Under the pieces are notes generated by a model that was not told the origin of the DNA, searched no databases, and worked only from the letters and a program-made list of their open reading frames with translations. Position numbers and translations under genes: made by a program. This document shows, in pieces, positions 49,786-58,614 of a DNA stretch of 64,000 bases. The stretch is from DASUPK01 sp963797265 (GTDB lineage: Bacteria > Actinomycetota > Thermoleophilia > Solirubrobacterales > 70-9), in assembly GCA_963797265.1 (NCBI GenBank), contig CAWCOY010000002.1:620001-684000 (forward strand), written 5' to 3'. Numbering within the stretch: position 1 is the first letter of the stretch; every line of letters begins with the position of its first letter.

Positions 49786-51251
49786 CGCGGGTCGAGAGCC
49801 TCGGTCGCCTGCACGAACTCCTTCCAGCGCTCGTGCTCGCTCGTGCGCCAGTCCTGAGCGCGCTCAGGCTCGACCCGGCGGTCGGCGGGCAGCATCTCGG
49901 GCAGGTCGGTGAGCGAGCCGATTACGCCCGCGCCCACCCCGGCGAGGGCGGCCGCCCCAAGCACGGTGGCGTCGGCCCCGGCCGCCTCCACGGGAACGCC
50001 GATCATGTCGGCCTGCAGCTGGAGCAGAAGCGGCTCGTTGGTAAGGCCGCCGTCCACCCTGAGGGTCTCGACCGGAGCCGTCTCGCGGATCGCCGCTACC
50101 ACGTCCGCGACCCGCCAGCCGATGCCCTCGAGCGCGGCGCGGGCGACGTTCTCGCGCTTTGTCCCGCCATAGATCCCGGAGATCACCGCGCGGGCGTTCG
50201 GCCGCCACCACGGGGCTCCGATCCCGGCGAGGCCGGGGAGGACCCTCGCTCCCGCTGAGCTCTCCGCCTCGCGAGCCAGCTTGCTGAGCCCGGGCGGATC
50301 CTCGGCGATGCCGAGCTGGTTGCACATCCACTCCAGCATCGCGCCCGCGGCGAACACACCGCCGTCGAGCGCGTATTCCACCTTGCCGTCGATGCTCCAG
50401 GCGACTGTGGGCAGCAGCCCGCCGGCGGGCTCGGGCACGCCCTCGCCGATGTGGGCAAGAACGAAAACGCCGGTTCCGTAGGTCGCCTTGATCCGGCCCG
50501 GCTCCACGCAGGCCGCTCCGGCCAGCGCCGCCTGCTGGTCGACCACCTGGCCGCGGAAGGGAAGGTCATCCGGCCAGCTCTCGTGCCGCAGAGTGCCGAG
50601 ATCGCCGGCCGTGTCGCGAATCTCCGGCAACACATCGATCGGCACACCGAAGATCTCGCAGAGACGGTCGTCGAAGGCCCCGGGCCTGTCGATCCGCTGC
50701 AGCTGGGTCCGCGACGCCGTGGCCGGCTCGGTGGCGAAGCCGGCACCGAGCCGATCGCAGAGGAAGGAATCGACGGTCCCCATCCGCAGCCTGCCGTTCT
50801 TGCGCGCCTTCTTGACGTCGTCGTTATGGCGCAGCAGCCAGGCGAGCTTCGCGGCGGAGAAGTACGGGTCGAAGGGCAGGCCGCTGAGCTCCTTGACCTC
50901 GTCCTCAGCGTCGGTCAGCTCGTCGAGGATCTCCTGCGAGCGCTTGTCCTGCCAGACGACGATCGGGCTGAGCGGCTCGCCGGTCTCCAAGTCCCACGCG
51001 AGAACCGACTCGCCCTGGTGGTCGAGCCCGCAGGCAACCACCTCGCCGTCCGCGCCGTCGAGCAGCTCGGCGATGGACTCCGTGACCGCGACGAGCACCT
51101 CGTTCGGGTCCTGCTCGACCCAGCCCTCCTCGGGGTGGCGGTTGACCTTGTCGCGGCGCGCCTCGGCGACCGGCTGCAGGCGCTCGTCGAAGAGCGCGGC
51201 CTTCACCCCGGTAGTCCCCTCGTCGATGCCGAGCAACATCCCGTCGCTCAT
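49782..51251 (-). CDS. glycerol kinase-like FGGY carbohydrate kinase
   Basis: A 489-aa kinase. It begins LLGIDEGTTGVKAALFDE (phosphate 1), then VNRHPEEGWVEQDP, ACGLDHQGESVLAW, YFSAAKLAWLL, KATYGTGVFVLAHIG, YALDGGVFAAGAMLEW and DGGLTNEPLLLQLQADM. The arrangement is closest to GlpK, though the usual NQRE motif is HQGE here, so the substrate could differ from glycerol. It is last in a minus-strand operon with two FAD oxidoreductases (gap 34 bp), which together look like a glycerol uptake and oxidation module. It overlaps the permease pseudogene by 4 bp. Confidence 0.85.
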   Translation of the reverse strand: MSDGMLLGIDEGTTGVKAALFDERLQPVAEARRDKVNRHPEEGWVEQDPNEVLVAVTESIAELLDGADGEVVACGLDHQGESVLAWDLETGEPLSPIVVWQDKRSQEILDELTDAEDEVKELSGLPFDPYFSAAKLAWLLRHNDDVKKARKNGRLRMGTVDSFLCDRLGAGFATEPATASRTQLQRIDRPGAFDDRLCEIFGVPIDVLPEIRDTAGDLGTLRHESWPDDLPFRGQVVDQQAALAGAACVEPGRIKATYGTGVFVLAHIGEGVPEPAGGLLPTVAWSIDGKVEYALDGGVFAAGAMLEWMCNQLGIAEDPPGLSKLAREAESSAGARVLPGLAGIGAPWWRPNARAVISGIYGGTKRENVARAALEGIGWRVADVVAAIRETAPVETLRVDGGLTNEPLLLQLQADMIGVPVEAAGADATVLGAAALAGVGAGVIGSLTDLPEMLPADRRVEPERAQDWRTSEHERWKEFVQATEALDPR

Positions 51252-51285
51252 GGCCGCACCCTATTCGCCCGAGGCGGTATCCGGG

Positions 51286-52521
51286 CTACCCAAGATCGAC
51301 GATCACGGGTCCCCCCGCCGAGTCGACGCCCGCCACCCAGCCTGCGGGGATGTGCGCCGATCTGCCGGGAACGAGGCGGCCGACCCGCCCTCGCCAGAGC
51401 TCGCGCCCGTCCTGTCTAACACGGATGTGCGCCCTGCGAACGAACTCGCGCGAGCGGAATAGGAAGCGGTCGCGCGGTGGGTCGTGTCCGGCGACGATCA
51501 GCAGGTTGGGGACGACCCACGCGACGGGGTCGCGGGCGACGATGCGGACTCGAGATGGCCATTCGCGAGTGCCACGCAGGTAGGCCGCGACCGAGGGCGC
51601 GACGTGGCGGCCGTCGAGCGCGCAGACGTCTGCGGTCTCCGCGGGGTGCAGCAGGTTCCCTGCCGCGAACACCCCCGGGCGGGTCGTGCGGAGCGCCTGG
51701 TCGACCAGCGGGCCGAGCGAACCCGGATCGAGCTCGCAGCCGGCCAGCACCGCCAGTTCGTGATCCGGGATCCAGTCGGCGGTGAACACGACCAGGTCGC
51801 AGTCGACCGTCCGCGTGGTGCCGGAGTCGAGCTCGGTGAGCTCGACGGACTCGACCCGCTCCTCGCCGTGGATCCCGCTCACGGCCGTGCGCGAGAAGAC
51901 CGGCGCCCGGTAGCGGACCGCCGCGCCCGCCCGGAAGGCGGCCAGGGACTGATGCTTCCGGAGATCCGTGACCAGTCCGGCGACGGATGCCCCGGCATGC
52001 GCCAGGGTCGCCACGGCCGAGAAGCTGACGTGCTCGGCGCCCACGATCACGGCACGACGTCCGATCTTTTGTCCGCGCAGGTGGACGAGCTGCTGCAGCG
52101 TCGAGGTCGTCATCACCCCCGCCGGGCGCGAGCCGGGCACGAGCCGCGCTGAACGGGGGCGTTCGCGGCAGCCGGTCGCCAGCACCACCGCGGGAGGCTC
52201 GAGTGCCCTACGGCCACTGGGGCCCGTCAGCTTCAGTCCCCGTTCCCCCTCCCAGCTCGTGACCATCGTCTCCGTCACGACTTCGACCGCGCCCTCCTCC
52301 GCCAACTCCCGATAGCGCTCTGCGTAGCGCGGTCCCGAGAGGACCGTGCGCAGGTCGCGCAGCCCGAAGCCGATGTGGTCGGAGTGGCGCGGGATACCAC
52401 CAGCCTCTCGCTCGCGCTCGATTACGGTCACCGGCCCGATGCCGAGGCCGCGCAGCTCGGCGGCGGCGGCCAGCCCGGACGGTCCTCCGCCGATGATCAC
52501 GGGGCCGTCGTCAATCGCCAT
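51286..52521 (-). CDS. FAD/NAD(P)-dependent oxidoreductase, partner of GlpA-like protein
   Basis: A 411-aa flavoprotein. The N-terminus has a GxGxxG-type site in VIIGGGPSGLAAAAEL and a second dinucleotide site around RRAVIVGAEHVSFSAVATL. Near residue 270 GVFAAGNLLHPAE is the FAD-end motif. The last 85 residues form an extra beta-rich part (REFVRRAHIRVRQDGREL). This subunit type pairs with GlpA-like proteins in anaerobes such as Thermotoga (oxidoreductase next to glycerol-3-phosphate dehydrogenase). Its start overlaps the upstream gene by 11 bp. Confidence 0.85.
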   Translation of the reverse strand: MAIDDGPVIIGGGPSGLAAAAELRGLGIGPVTVIEREREAGGIPRHSDHIGFGLRDLRTVLSGPRYAERYRELAEEGAVEVVTETMVTSWEGERGLKLTGPSGRRALEPPAVVLATGCRERPRSARLVPGSRPAGVMTTSTLQQLVHLRGQKIGRRAVIVGAEHVSFSAVATLAHAGASVAGLVTDLRKHQSLAAFRAGAAVRYRAPVFSRTAVSGIHGEERVESVELTELDSGTTRTVDCDLVVFTADWIPDHELAVLAGCELDPGSLGPLVDQALRTTRPGVFAAGNLLHPAETADVCALDGRHVAPSVAAYLRGTREWPSRVRIVARDPVAWVVPNLLIVAGHDPPRDRFLFRSREFVRRAHIRVRQDGRELWRGRVGRLVPGRSAHIPAGWVAGVDSAGGPVIVDLG

Positions 52522-53929
52522 CGCTCGCCTCCAACGCCGCGGTGATCTCCGCCCCGCAGAAGAAGCCCTGGCAGCGGCCCATCAGGGCGCGGGTGCGGCG
52601 GCGCAGCCCGTCGGCGTCGACCGGCGGGATCGGGCTGCCCAGGGCGGCTTCGATCTCCCCGCGGGTGACGCGCTCACAGAAGCAGACGATCCGCCCGTAG
52701 TCGGGCTCGCGGTCGATCAGCTCCGCGTCCTGGTAGGGGCGGGTGCCGAACTCGCCGATGTTCGGCATGCGGGGCTCGGCGGCCGCCTTTGGCTCGGACA
52801 GGTCCAGCCCGGCGTCGGCGAGGACACCTCGCACCCACTCCGCGATCCCCATCGAGCCGGTGATCCCGGTTGATCTGATCCCGCCCGCGCAGACGTACCG
52901 TTGTTCGGGATGTACTTTGAGCTGATAGTCGCGATGCTCCGTCGCCGCGCGGAGACCGACGTAGGTGGCCGTCACCTCCTGGCGCGTGAGCCGGCGGATG
53001 ATCCGCTCGCCGGCCTCCATCAGCGCGGCGAGGCCCGCCGCGGTCGTCGAGCGGTCCGTCTTGTCGTCGATGTCGTCGGCCGTCGGACCGAGCAGCACGT
53101 TGCCGTAGACGGTCGGTGAGACCAGCACCCCCTTCGTCTTCTCGGTCGGCACCGGAAGCAGGACGTGGTTGACCAGCCCGCGAGCGAGCTTGTCGAAGAC
53201 GATCAGCTCGCCGCGCCTTGGCGTGATTCGAAAGTCGTTGTGGCCGAGCATCGCGTCGATCTCGTCGCTGCGCAGGCCGGCCGCGTTCACCAGGTGCTCA
53301 GCCCGGACCGTCCCCCGAGCAGTCTCGAGCTCGTGGCCGCCGCCGACCTGGCGAACGCCGGTGACGGCCGCGTTGAGGACGAGCTCGCAGCCGCCCCCGA
53401 GCGCCTCGGTCGCGTAGGCGAGGGTGGCCGTGAACGGGCAGACGATCCCCTCGCCCGGGATCTCGATCGCGCCCTCCGCACCGGGGCCGAGGTTCGGCTC
53501 CCGTGCGTAGAGCTCCTCGAGGTCGACCGACCGGGTCTCCTCGTAGCCGTTCTCCGCCGCCGCATCACGGATGCCGGGGAGCGCCTCGCGCTGCTCCGGG
53601 GTCCAGGCCACCATCAGCGCCCCGGGCTTCGCCGTCGGGACCCCGACGCGAGCCGCGTACTCGCCGAGCAGCTCGTAGCCGCGCGCCACCAGGCGGGACT
53701 CCACCGTCCCCGGCTTTGCGTCGAAACCGGTGTGCAGGATCGCGGTGTTCGCCTTGCTCGTCCCGGCCCCCACGTCGGTCCCGGCCTCGACCAGGACACA
53801 GCGGGCGCCGCGAAGGCTCAGCTCGCGCGCGACCGCGCAGCCGACCGCGCCCGCGCCGACGATGGCCACGTCGAAGGGGCCGTCCGGTGGAGGGCCTTCA
53901 CGGAGCGAACTACTCACCGCGCCGAGCAT
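52511..53929 (-). CDS. GlpA-like FAD-dependent dehydrogenase with BFD-like [2Fe-2S] domain
   Basis: A 472-aa protein. FAD site DVAIVGAGAVGCAVAREL (near 20-37), GTSKANTAILHTGFDAKPGT, VTATYVGLRAAT and GGIRSTGITGS follow the DAO/GlpA pattern. The C-terminus has IVCFCERVTRGEIEAAL and GRCQGFFCG, i.e. a CxC...CxxxxC BFD-like iron-sulfur site. It probably oxidises glycerol-3-phosphate and passes electrons to the adjacent oxidoreductase. An amine or glutamyl-amine substrate (PuuB-like) is an alternative given the neighbours. Start ATG 53929 or GTG 53917. Frames further upstream are shadow. Confidence 0.85.
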   Translation of the reverse strand: MLGAVSSSLREGPPPDGPFDVAIVGAGAVGCAVARELSLRGARCVLVEAGTDVGAGTSKANTAILHTGFDAKPGTVESRLVARGYELLGEYAARVGVPTAKPGALMVAWTPEQREALPGIRDAAAENGYEETRSVDLEELYAREPNLGPGAEGAIEIPGEGIVCPFTATLAYATEALGGGCELVLNAAVTGVRQVGGGHELETARGTVRAEHLVNAAGLRSDEIDAMLGHNDFRITPRRGELIVFDKLARGLVNHVLLPVPTEKTKGVLVSPTVYGNVLLGPTADDIDDKTDRSTTAAGLAALMEAGERIIRRLTRQEVTATYVGLRAATEHRDYQLKVHPEQRYVCAGGIRSTGITGSMGIAEWVRGVLADAGLDLSEPKAAAEPRMPNIGEFGTRPYQDAELIDREPDYGRIVCFCERVTRGEIEAALGSPIPPVDADGLRRRTRALMGRCQGFFCGAEITAALEASDGD

Positions 53930-53965
53930 ATGGCTCGGCCGCTGGCGGCCAGCTAAGTTCAGTCC

Positions 53966-54679
53966 ATGCCCCGTCCTCTGATCGGAGTCTGCTCCGCGGT
54001 CGAGCCCGCCAGCTACGGGGTCTGGAAGGACGAGCCCGCGGTGCTGCTGCCGCTCTCCTATTCGCGGGCGATCCACGGCGCCGGCGGCATGCTGGCGATG
54101 CTGCCGCCCGATCGCCTCGCCGCGAAGGATCCCGGCGAGCTGCTCGACCGCCTCGACGCGCTCGTTCTCGGCGGCGGCGCCGACATCGACCCGGAGAGCC
54201 AGGGCGTCGAGGCGCACCCCGAGACGGTCGGCAGCAACCCCGACCGTGACAGCTTCGAGATCGCGCTCGCCCTCGGAGCGCTGGAGCGAGGCATGCCGCT
54301 TCTCGGCGTCTGCCGGGGGATGCAGGTCCTCAACGTCGCCTGCGGCGGCACGCTCGACCAGCACATCCCCGAACGGCTCGGGCACGACATCCACCGTCCC
54401 CTCCCGGGCTCATGGGCCGAGCACCAGGTGCGGCTCGAGCCGGGCTCGCTCGCGGCCGCCGCGGCCGGGACCGACTCGCTCACCGTGAAGAGCCACCACC
54501 ATCAGGGAATCGACCGCATCGCGGACAACCTGACGGCGAGCGCCTGGGCCACGGACGACGAGAGCGTCGAGGCGATCGAATCCCAGGACGGCGGCTTCGC
54601 CCTCGGTGTGCTCTGGCACCCCGAGGAGGACGCCGAGGATCACGTCATCCCGTCGCTGATCGAGCGCGCGGGGAGTTAG
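53966..54679 (+). CDS. gamma-glutamyl-gamma-aminobutyrate hydrolase-like (PuuD) peptidase C26
   Basis: A 237-aa class I amidotransferase-fold hydrolase. Nucleophile Cys116 in LLGVCRGMQVLN, His218 and Glu220 in LWHPEED, and SHHHQGID in between match the PuuD group. PuuD releases GABA from gamma-glutamyl-GABA in the polyamine route. TAAGTT ends 6 bases before the ATG, so it is probably leaderless. A permease gene follows 53 bp downstream. Confidence 0.9.
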   Translation: MPRPLIGVCSAVEPASYGVWKDEPAVLLPLSYSRAIHGAGGMLAMLPPDRLAAKDPGELLDRLDALVLGGGADIDPESQGVEAHPETVGSNPDRDSFEIALALGALERGMPLLGVCRGMQVLNVACGGTLDQHIPERLGHDIHRPLPGSWAEHQVRLEPGSLAAAAAGTDSLTVKSHHHQGIDRIADNLTASAWATDDESVEAIESQDGGFALGVLWHPEEDAEDHVIPSLIERAGS

Positions 54680-54732
54680 GCCGAGCCTGCCTCGGCCGCG
54701 CCTCCGCCCGGCGTATCCTCGAAGGGGCTGTC

Positions 54733-56655
54733 ATGGCTCGACGGATCCCCAGGGACGAATCGCTGGCGCGAGTCCACGGCGTGGGTGCGCTGTTCTCGGC
54801 TGCCTACGGCAACGTCGGCTCGTCGATCTACTACGCGCTGGGCGTAACAGCGGCGTTCGCGCTCGGTCTGACACCGGTCGCCTTCGTGATCGCCGGCCTG
54901 ATCTTCATGTGCACCGCGGCCACCTACATCGAGGCGACCGTGATGTACCCGGAGGCGGGCGGCTCGGCAAGCTTCGCCCGCCACGCCTTCAACGAGCTGA
55001 TCAGCTTCCTCGCCGCCTGGGGCCAGATGCTCAACTACATCATCACGGTCTCGATTTCGGCCTTCTTCGTGCCGCATTACCTGGCCGTGTTCTGGTCCCC
55101 GCTGAGGGAGTCGCCGGGCGACATCATCGGCGGCATCGTCCTGATCGGGCTGCTGGCCGCCCTCAACGTGAAGGGGACGCAGGAGTCCAGCCGACTCAAC
55201 CTGGTCCTGGCGATCGCCGACCTCTGCACTCAGATCGTCCTGGTGGCGATCGGCCTCGTCCTAGTCTTCAGCCCGCAGATCCTGACCGCCAACGTCCACC
55301 TCGGGGTGGCGCCGAGCTGGGGCGACTTCCTGCTCGGGATCGCGGTCGGGATGATCGCCTACACCGGGATCGAGACGATCTCGAACATGTCGGAGGAGGC
55401 GAAGGACGCCCCCAAGACCATTCCGCGCGGGACGGGCCTGACCGTCCTCGCCGTACTCGGCCTCTACTCGCTGCTGCCGCTGATCGCTCTCTCGGCGATG
55501 CCGGTACACGAAACAGCAGGCCACTTCTCGACGGATCTCGGCAGCAAGTTCGCCGACGACCCCGTGCTCGGCATCGTCGAGAACCTCGGGTTGGGCGCGG
55601 GCCTCACAAACGCGATGCGCTACTACGTCGGCGTCCTGGCAGCGGTCATTCTGATCATCGCGACGAACGCGGCGCTGATCGGGGTGTCGCGGCTGACCTT
55701 CTCCATGGGCCACTACCGTCAGCTGCCCGAACGGTTGCGCCAGGTCCATCCGCGCTTCCGCACCCCGTACGTCGCCATCCTGGTCTTCTCTGCGGTGGCC
55801 GCAATCACGCTGCTTCCCGGTGAGACCGAGCTGCTGGCGACGCTCTACTCGTTCGGGGCGATGCTCTCCTTCACGATCGCCCACATCTCGGTGATCAAGC
55901 TGCGTCAGCGATACCCGGGCAAGGAGCGCCAGTGGAAGCCGCCCGCGAGCGTGCGAGTTTTCGGCATCGATGTGCCCCTGACTGCCGTCATCGGGGGGCT
56001 CGGCACGTTTACGGCCTGGATCGTGGTGATGGCGCTCAACCCCCGCACCCTGGTGATCGGCGCGATCTGGATGCTGCTCGGAATCACGATCTACCTGCTC
56101 TACCGGCGCTCGCAGGGCCTCTCCCCCGGTCAGACGCACAAAGTGGTGCTGCCGGAGCCGCTCGGGGTCGAGGAGGTCGAGTACAAGAGCGTTCTGGTCG
56201 CCTTCGAGGACGATGAGCCCTTCAACGAGCAGACGTTGGTCACCGCGGTCAAGCTGGGGGCCAAGCGGCGGCGCGCGGTGCACGTGATCGCGATCGTCAC
56301 CGTGCCCAACCACCTGCCACTCGATGCGTCCCTCAGGCCGCAGGAGGAGGAGGCGCAATCGAAGATCGAGCAGGCCAAGCTGATCGGGGGCCTGCGCGTC
56401 AGCGGGCACGTCCACCGGGTGAGGCCAAACCAGGCCGGCCACTCGATCGCCGAGGAGGCGCGACAGTTGAAGGCAAGCGCGCTGGTGATGGGCCTGCGCT
56501 ACCGAAACGGCCAGCCGCTCTACGGGAAGACCCTGCAGACCGTGATGGCCGAGCGGCCGACCAGGGTGATCGTGGTCGGCGAACCCGAGCGCGCCCGGTC
56601 CGGCGCGTCGGTGGGCGGCCCGCCCGTCACACCGCCCGCCGGCGCGCCGGCCTAG
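54733..56655 (+). CDS. APC permease with C-terminal UspA domain
   Basis: A 640-aa protein. Helices 1-12 (about 15-480) include SAAYGNVGSSIYYALGV and VMYPEAGGSASFARHAFNE typical of APC transporters. After helix 12 a linker leads to a universal stress protein domain (about 500-620) beginning YKSVLVAFEDDEPFNEQTLV and ending RPTRVIVVGEPE. Such fusions are known and the USP part may sense ATP. The ATG at 54733 is preceded by GAAGGGG. The substrate is unknown, with a polyamine or amino acid likely given PuuD upstream. Confidence 0.9.
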   Translation: MARRIPRDESLARVHGVGALFSAAYGNVGSSIYYALGVTAAFALGLTPVAFVIAGLIFMCTAATYIEATVMYPEAGGSASFARHAFNELISFLAAWGQMLNYIITVSISAFFVPHYLAVFWSPLRESPGDIIGGIVLIGLLAALNVKGTQESSRLNLVLAIADLCTQIVLVAIGLVLVFSPQILTANVHLGVAPSWGDFLLGIAVGMIAYTGIETISNMSEEAKDAPKTIPRGTGLTVLAVLGLYSLLPLIALSAMPVHETAGHFSTDLGSKFADDPVLGIVENLGLGAGLTNAMRYYVGVLAAVILIIATNAALIGVSRLTFSMGHYRQLPERLRQVHPRFRTPYVAILVFSAVAAITLLPGETELLATLYSFGAMLSFTIAHISVIKLRQRYPGKERQWKPPASVRVFGIDVPLTAVIGGLGTFTAWIVVMALNPRTLVIGAIWMLLGITIYLLYRRSQGLSPGQTHKVVLPEPLGVEEVEYKSVLVAFEDDEPFNEQTLVTAVKLGAKRRRAVHVIAIVTVPNHLPLDASLRPQEEEAQSKIEQAKLIGGLRVSGHVHRVRPNQAGHSIAEEARQLKASALVMGLRYRNGQPLYGKTLQTVMAERPTRVIVVGEPERARSGASVGGPPVTPPAGAPA

Positions 56656-56671
56656 ACCCGCTCGGCTACGG

Positions 56672-57070
56672 CTATGCGGAGGCCTTGAGGGGCCCGCGGG
56701 TGAAATCCTCGTAGCCGAGGTCGGTGAAGTCCATCACCGGGCGGATCTCCACCGTGCCGTCACGGAAGGGAATCCGCTTCGCGTAGTCGAGCGCCTGGTC
56801 GAGGTTCTTGCACTCGAACAGATAGAAGCCGCCGAGCTGCTCCTTCGACTCGGCGAATGGCCCGTCGGTGACAACCGGATCCTCCCCTTCCTTGATCCTC
56901 ACGGTGGTGGCGGTCTCGCTGGACTGAAGCGCCTCGCCGGCGATGAACGCTCCCCTCTCGACCGACTCCCTGGTGTACTCGAACCACCGGTCCATCTCGG
57001 CCTTCATCTCCTCGGGGCTGGCGTCCTCAGAGCCGACTTCCTCGCTGATCAGCGCAAGCACGTACTTCAT
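56672..57070 (-). CDS. YCII/DGPF family protein
   Basis: A 132-aa protein with the DGPF motif (VVTDGPFAESKEQLGGFYLFE) and a ferredoxin-like fold (MKYVLALISEEV, VEIRPVMDF). DGPF proteins often partner with ECF sigma factors in actinobacteria. None is near. An AGGAGG ribosome site precedes the ATG. The gene follows the glutamine-synthetase-like gene on the same strand after a hairpin. Confidence 0.9.
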   Translation of the reverse strand: MKYVLALISEEVGSEDASPEEMKAEMDRWFEYTRESVERGAFIAGEALQSSETATTVRIKEGEDPVVTDGPFAESKEQLGGFYLFECKNLDQALDYAKRIPFRDGTVEIRPVMDFTDLGYEDFTRGPLKASA

Positions 57071-57091
57071 CTGCTTCCTCCTCTGTCCGCT

Positions 57092-57112
57092 GCGGCGCCC
57101 ACCGCCGCAGTC
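57092..57112. terminator. 8-bp hairpin between GS-like and YCII genes
   Basis: CTGCGGCG (57092-57099) and CGCCGCAG (57105-57112) make a perfect stem with a 5-base loop, 62 bp after the stop of the synthetase gene and 21 bp before the YCII start. It could end or attenuate transcription. Confidence 0.5.
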
Positions 57113-57174
57113 ACCTTAATGACGAACGGTGGGGGCCCAAATCGACACCAACGAGCGCGCTGGTCCGCGGGCCG

Positions 57175-58590
57175 CTAACCCCGCTCGAACATGCGGCGGC
57201 GCTCGTAGTCCGTCACCACCTGATCGAACTCCTGCTGCTCGTAGCGGGCGTAGTTCGAGTAGTGCTTCTGGACCGCCTCGCCGAACGTGGACTTGACGAA
57301 GTCGCTTCCGTGCCAGAGCTCCTTCGCCTCGCGCAGCGCCGACGGGAACGGCTCGGCCTCGCCGGACTCGTAGGCGTTGCCCTTCAGCTCGGGGCCCGGG
57401 TCGGTCTGATTCTCGATGCCGTCGAGGCCGGCGGCGAGGAGAGCTGCAAAGGCGAGATAGGGATTCGCGTCGGCGCCGGGGATGCGGCACTCCACCCGGC
57501 GAGCCTGGCCGTGTCCGACCACGCGGAAGCCGCAGGTGCGGTTGTCGCGGCCCCAGGAGACTGAGGTCGGCGCCCAGCTCTCGGCGGCGTAGCGCTTGTA
57601 GGAGTTGATCGAGGGGGCGATGAAGAGCGCCAGCTCCCGGACGTGATTGCGCATGCCGCCGAGGAAGTGACGGAAGGTGTCGGTCTCCTCGCCGTCGTCA
57701 TCGACGAAGACCGACTTGCCGTCGGAGTCGACGAGGCTCTGGTGGATGTGGCAGGAGCTGCCGATGTCCTTCTCGGATGGCTTCGCCATGAAGCTCGCCG
57801 AGATCTCGCTCAGGAAGGCGATCTCCTTGACGCCGTTCTTGTAGATCGTGTGGCGGTCGGCCGAGGTGACGGCATCCGCGTAGCGGAAGTTCACCTCGTG
57901 CTGGCCGTACCAAGCCTCGCCCTTGGAGAACTCGACCGGGATCCCCGCCCCCTGCATGCCCCGGCGGATCGGCCCCAGATAGGCCTCGTCCATCGTGGTG
58001 GCGAGGATGTGGTAATCGAGGATGTAGGGGATCGTCGGGGTGAGGTCGTTGTAGCCCTTCTCCCAAGCCTCGGCGTAGCTCTCCTTGTAGAGGTAGAACT
58101 CGAGCTCCGAGGCCGCGTACGACGTGAATCCCATCTCGGAGGCGCGCTCGTACTGCGCGATCAGGATCTGCCGCGGAGATGCCGCCACCGGACTGCCGTC
58201 GTGTTCGACGACGTCCGCGATCACCAAGGCGGTGCGATCGAGCCACGGAATCCGCCGCAGCGTCGTCAGGTCCGGCTGAATGCCGAAGTCCCCGTAGCCC
58301 TTCTCCCAGTTGGCCATCTCGTAGCCGGGGACTGGTTCCATCTCCATGTCGAGGGCGAGGAGGTAGTTGCAGCCCTCAACGCCGTGCGAAACCGCCTCCT
58401 CCAGGAAGTACTCGACCTCGATCCGCTTGCCGAACAACCTCCCCTGCATGTCGGTGAAGGCCGTGACGACGGTGTCGATAGTGCCCTCCTCGGCCTCCTT
58501 GCGGAGGTCGTCGAGCGAGAGCATTCCGCGGCTCCCGCCGGGACCGCCGGGTCTGGGGGTCGCATCGTTGCTCTTCTCCCCTGACGCCAC
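57175..58590 (-). CDS. glutamine synthetase-like gamma-glutamylamine ligase (PuuA/GlnA3-like)
   Basis: A 471-aa enzyme. A GS beta-grasp start (VVTAFTDMQGRLFGKRIEVE) is followed by AASELEFYLYKESY (metal site), GQHEVNFRYADA, SSCHIHQSLVD (nucleotide site) and RNHVRELALFIAPSINSYKRY. The lack of the GlnA adenylylation loop pattern and the context (PuuD, aldehyde dehydrogenase, permeases) favour a gamma-glutamyl-polyamine or -amine ligase. The GTG start follows TAGGGT by exactly 6 bases. It is divergent from the aldehyde dehydrogenase. Confidence 0.88.
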   Translation of the reverse strand: MASGEKSNDATPRPGGPGGSRGMLSLDDLRKEAEEGTIDTVVTAFTDMQGRLFGKRIEVEYFLEEAVSHGVEGCNYLLALDMEMEPVPGYEMANWEKGYGDFGIQPDLTTLRRIPWLDRTALVIADVVEHDGSPVAASPRQILIAQYERASEMGFTSYAASELEFYLYKESYAEAWEKGYNDLTPTIPYILDYHILATTMDEAYLGPIRRGMQGAGIPVEFSKGEAWYGQHEVNFRYADAVTSADRHTIYKNGVKEIAFLSEISASFMAKPSEKDIGSSCHIHQSLVDSDGKSVFVDDDGEETDTFRHFLGGMRNHVRELALFIAPSINSYKRYAAESWAPTSVSWGRDNRTCGFRVVGHGQARRVECRIPGADANPYLAFAALLAAGLDGIENQTDPGPELKGNAYESGEAEPFPSALREAKELWHGSDFVKSTFGEAVQKHYSNYARYEQQEFDQVVTDYERRRMFERG

Positions 58591-58596
58591 GCGCGG

Positions 58597-58608
58597 ACCC
58601 TATATCGT
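58597..58608. promoter_or_regulatory. back-to-back -10 hexamers for two leaderless genes
   Basis: In a 24-bp gap, TATCGT (58603-58608, plus) ends 6 bases before the aldehyde dehydrogenase ATG, and TAGGGT (58602-58597, minus) ends 6 bases before the synthetase GTG. The two hexamers are directly adjacent. The layout mirrors 1159-1181. Only one of the two could be bound at a time, so the pair may be expressed in competition. Confidence 0.5.
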
Positions 58609-58614
58609 CGGCAC

